Source: Neobacillus sp. FSL H8-0543 (GTDB lineage: Bacteria > Bacillota > Bacilli > Bacillales > Cytobacillaceae). Taken from it: a stretch of 64,000 nt of DNA. The notes under the pieces are model-generated. The model worked only from the letters and a program-made list of their open reading frames with translations, did not search any database and was not told the DNA's origin. Both the position numbers and the translations under genes were made by a program. Below, in pieces: positions 63,979-64,000 of the stretch. The stretch lies in assembly GCF_038592905.1 (NCBI RefSeq), contig NZ_CP151943.1:1614501-1678500 (forward strand), in the 5' to 3' direction. Each line of letters begins with the position of its first letter. Position 1 is the first letter of the stretch.

Positions 63979-64000
63979 TTATTTTTCTTTAATTGCTTCA
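63979..64000 (-). CDS. C-terminal end of a gene entering from the right, probably the solute-binding lipoprotein
   Basis: Only EAIKEK and TAA are visible in the minus frame. Position upstream of LplB/LplC-type permeases makes an extracellular sugar-binding protein the best guess. Confidence 0.4.

Overview
The window looks like a chromosomal segment of a low-GC, Gram-positive, Bacillaceae-type bacterium (Bacillus/Neobacillus-like). The evidence is strong GGAGG ribosome sites, frequent TTG/GTG starts, sigma-A-type promoters, many Rho-independent terminators, lipoproteins with Gram-positive lipoboxes, and typical Bacillus families (galU/gtaB, rbs operon, XpaC-TelA, YesL, DUF6376, DUF3221). I saw no rRNA, tRNA, CRISPR array or prophage.

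Left part (1-9.7 kb): a very large secreted nuclease/nucleotidase runs off the left edge. It carries two almost identical 496-codon 5'-nucleotidase modules in tandem and is preceded by a convincing PhoP (Pho box) promoter. It is followed by a glycerophosphodiester phosphodiesterase and galU, two small membrane or exported proteins, and a zinc-ribbon membrane protein preceded by an overlapping 49-codon membrane microprotein.

9.7-21.7 kb: one six-gene unit encodes a secreted/membrane VWA protein, a giant tubulin-like GTPase, an 800-aa unknown, a beta-rich protein, a zinc-ribbon TRAFAC-type GTPase and a GAP1-like protein, closed by a strong terminator. Gene content matches the GTPase-centred, NTP-dependent systems proposed as biological-conflict systems. 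It is the best candidate here for a poorly described multi-protein system.

21.8-40.2 kb: GH3 glucosaminidase, CutC, a copper nitrite reductase lipoprotein with an FNR-like dyad, a VanY-type carboxypeptidase, TelA-XpaC, a Gly/His-rich repeat protein, ZupT, a membrane HtrA-like protease, and a complete ribose operon (rbsR-D-A-C-B-K) with three copies of one operator.

40.4-57.3 kb: a region peppered with a dispersed hairpin element. Together with 21.7-34 kb there are 12 loci, mostly just after terminators. It also contains an IS200-like/RAYT transposase that could mobilise such elements. Genes include a redoxin lipoprotein whose first active-site cysteine codon is replaced by in-frame TGA followed by a SECIS-like hairpin (candidate selenoprotein), a PlsY-like acyltransferase coupled to a GNAT-aminotransferase fusion, a comM split by an amber codon, a cell-wall amidase with about 20 choline-binding-like repeats, WecB, a penicillin acylase, an SGNH hydrolase, an M48 peptidase remnant and a molybdopterin oxidoreductase.

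57.3-64 kb: a leftward sugar-utilisation cluster (LplB/LplC-type ABC permeases, YesL, two Gfo/Idh/MocA oxidoreductases, ThuA, TIM-barrel isomerase) with a perfect cre-like site upstream of one promoter region. All statements come from reading the sequence; no database search was run.
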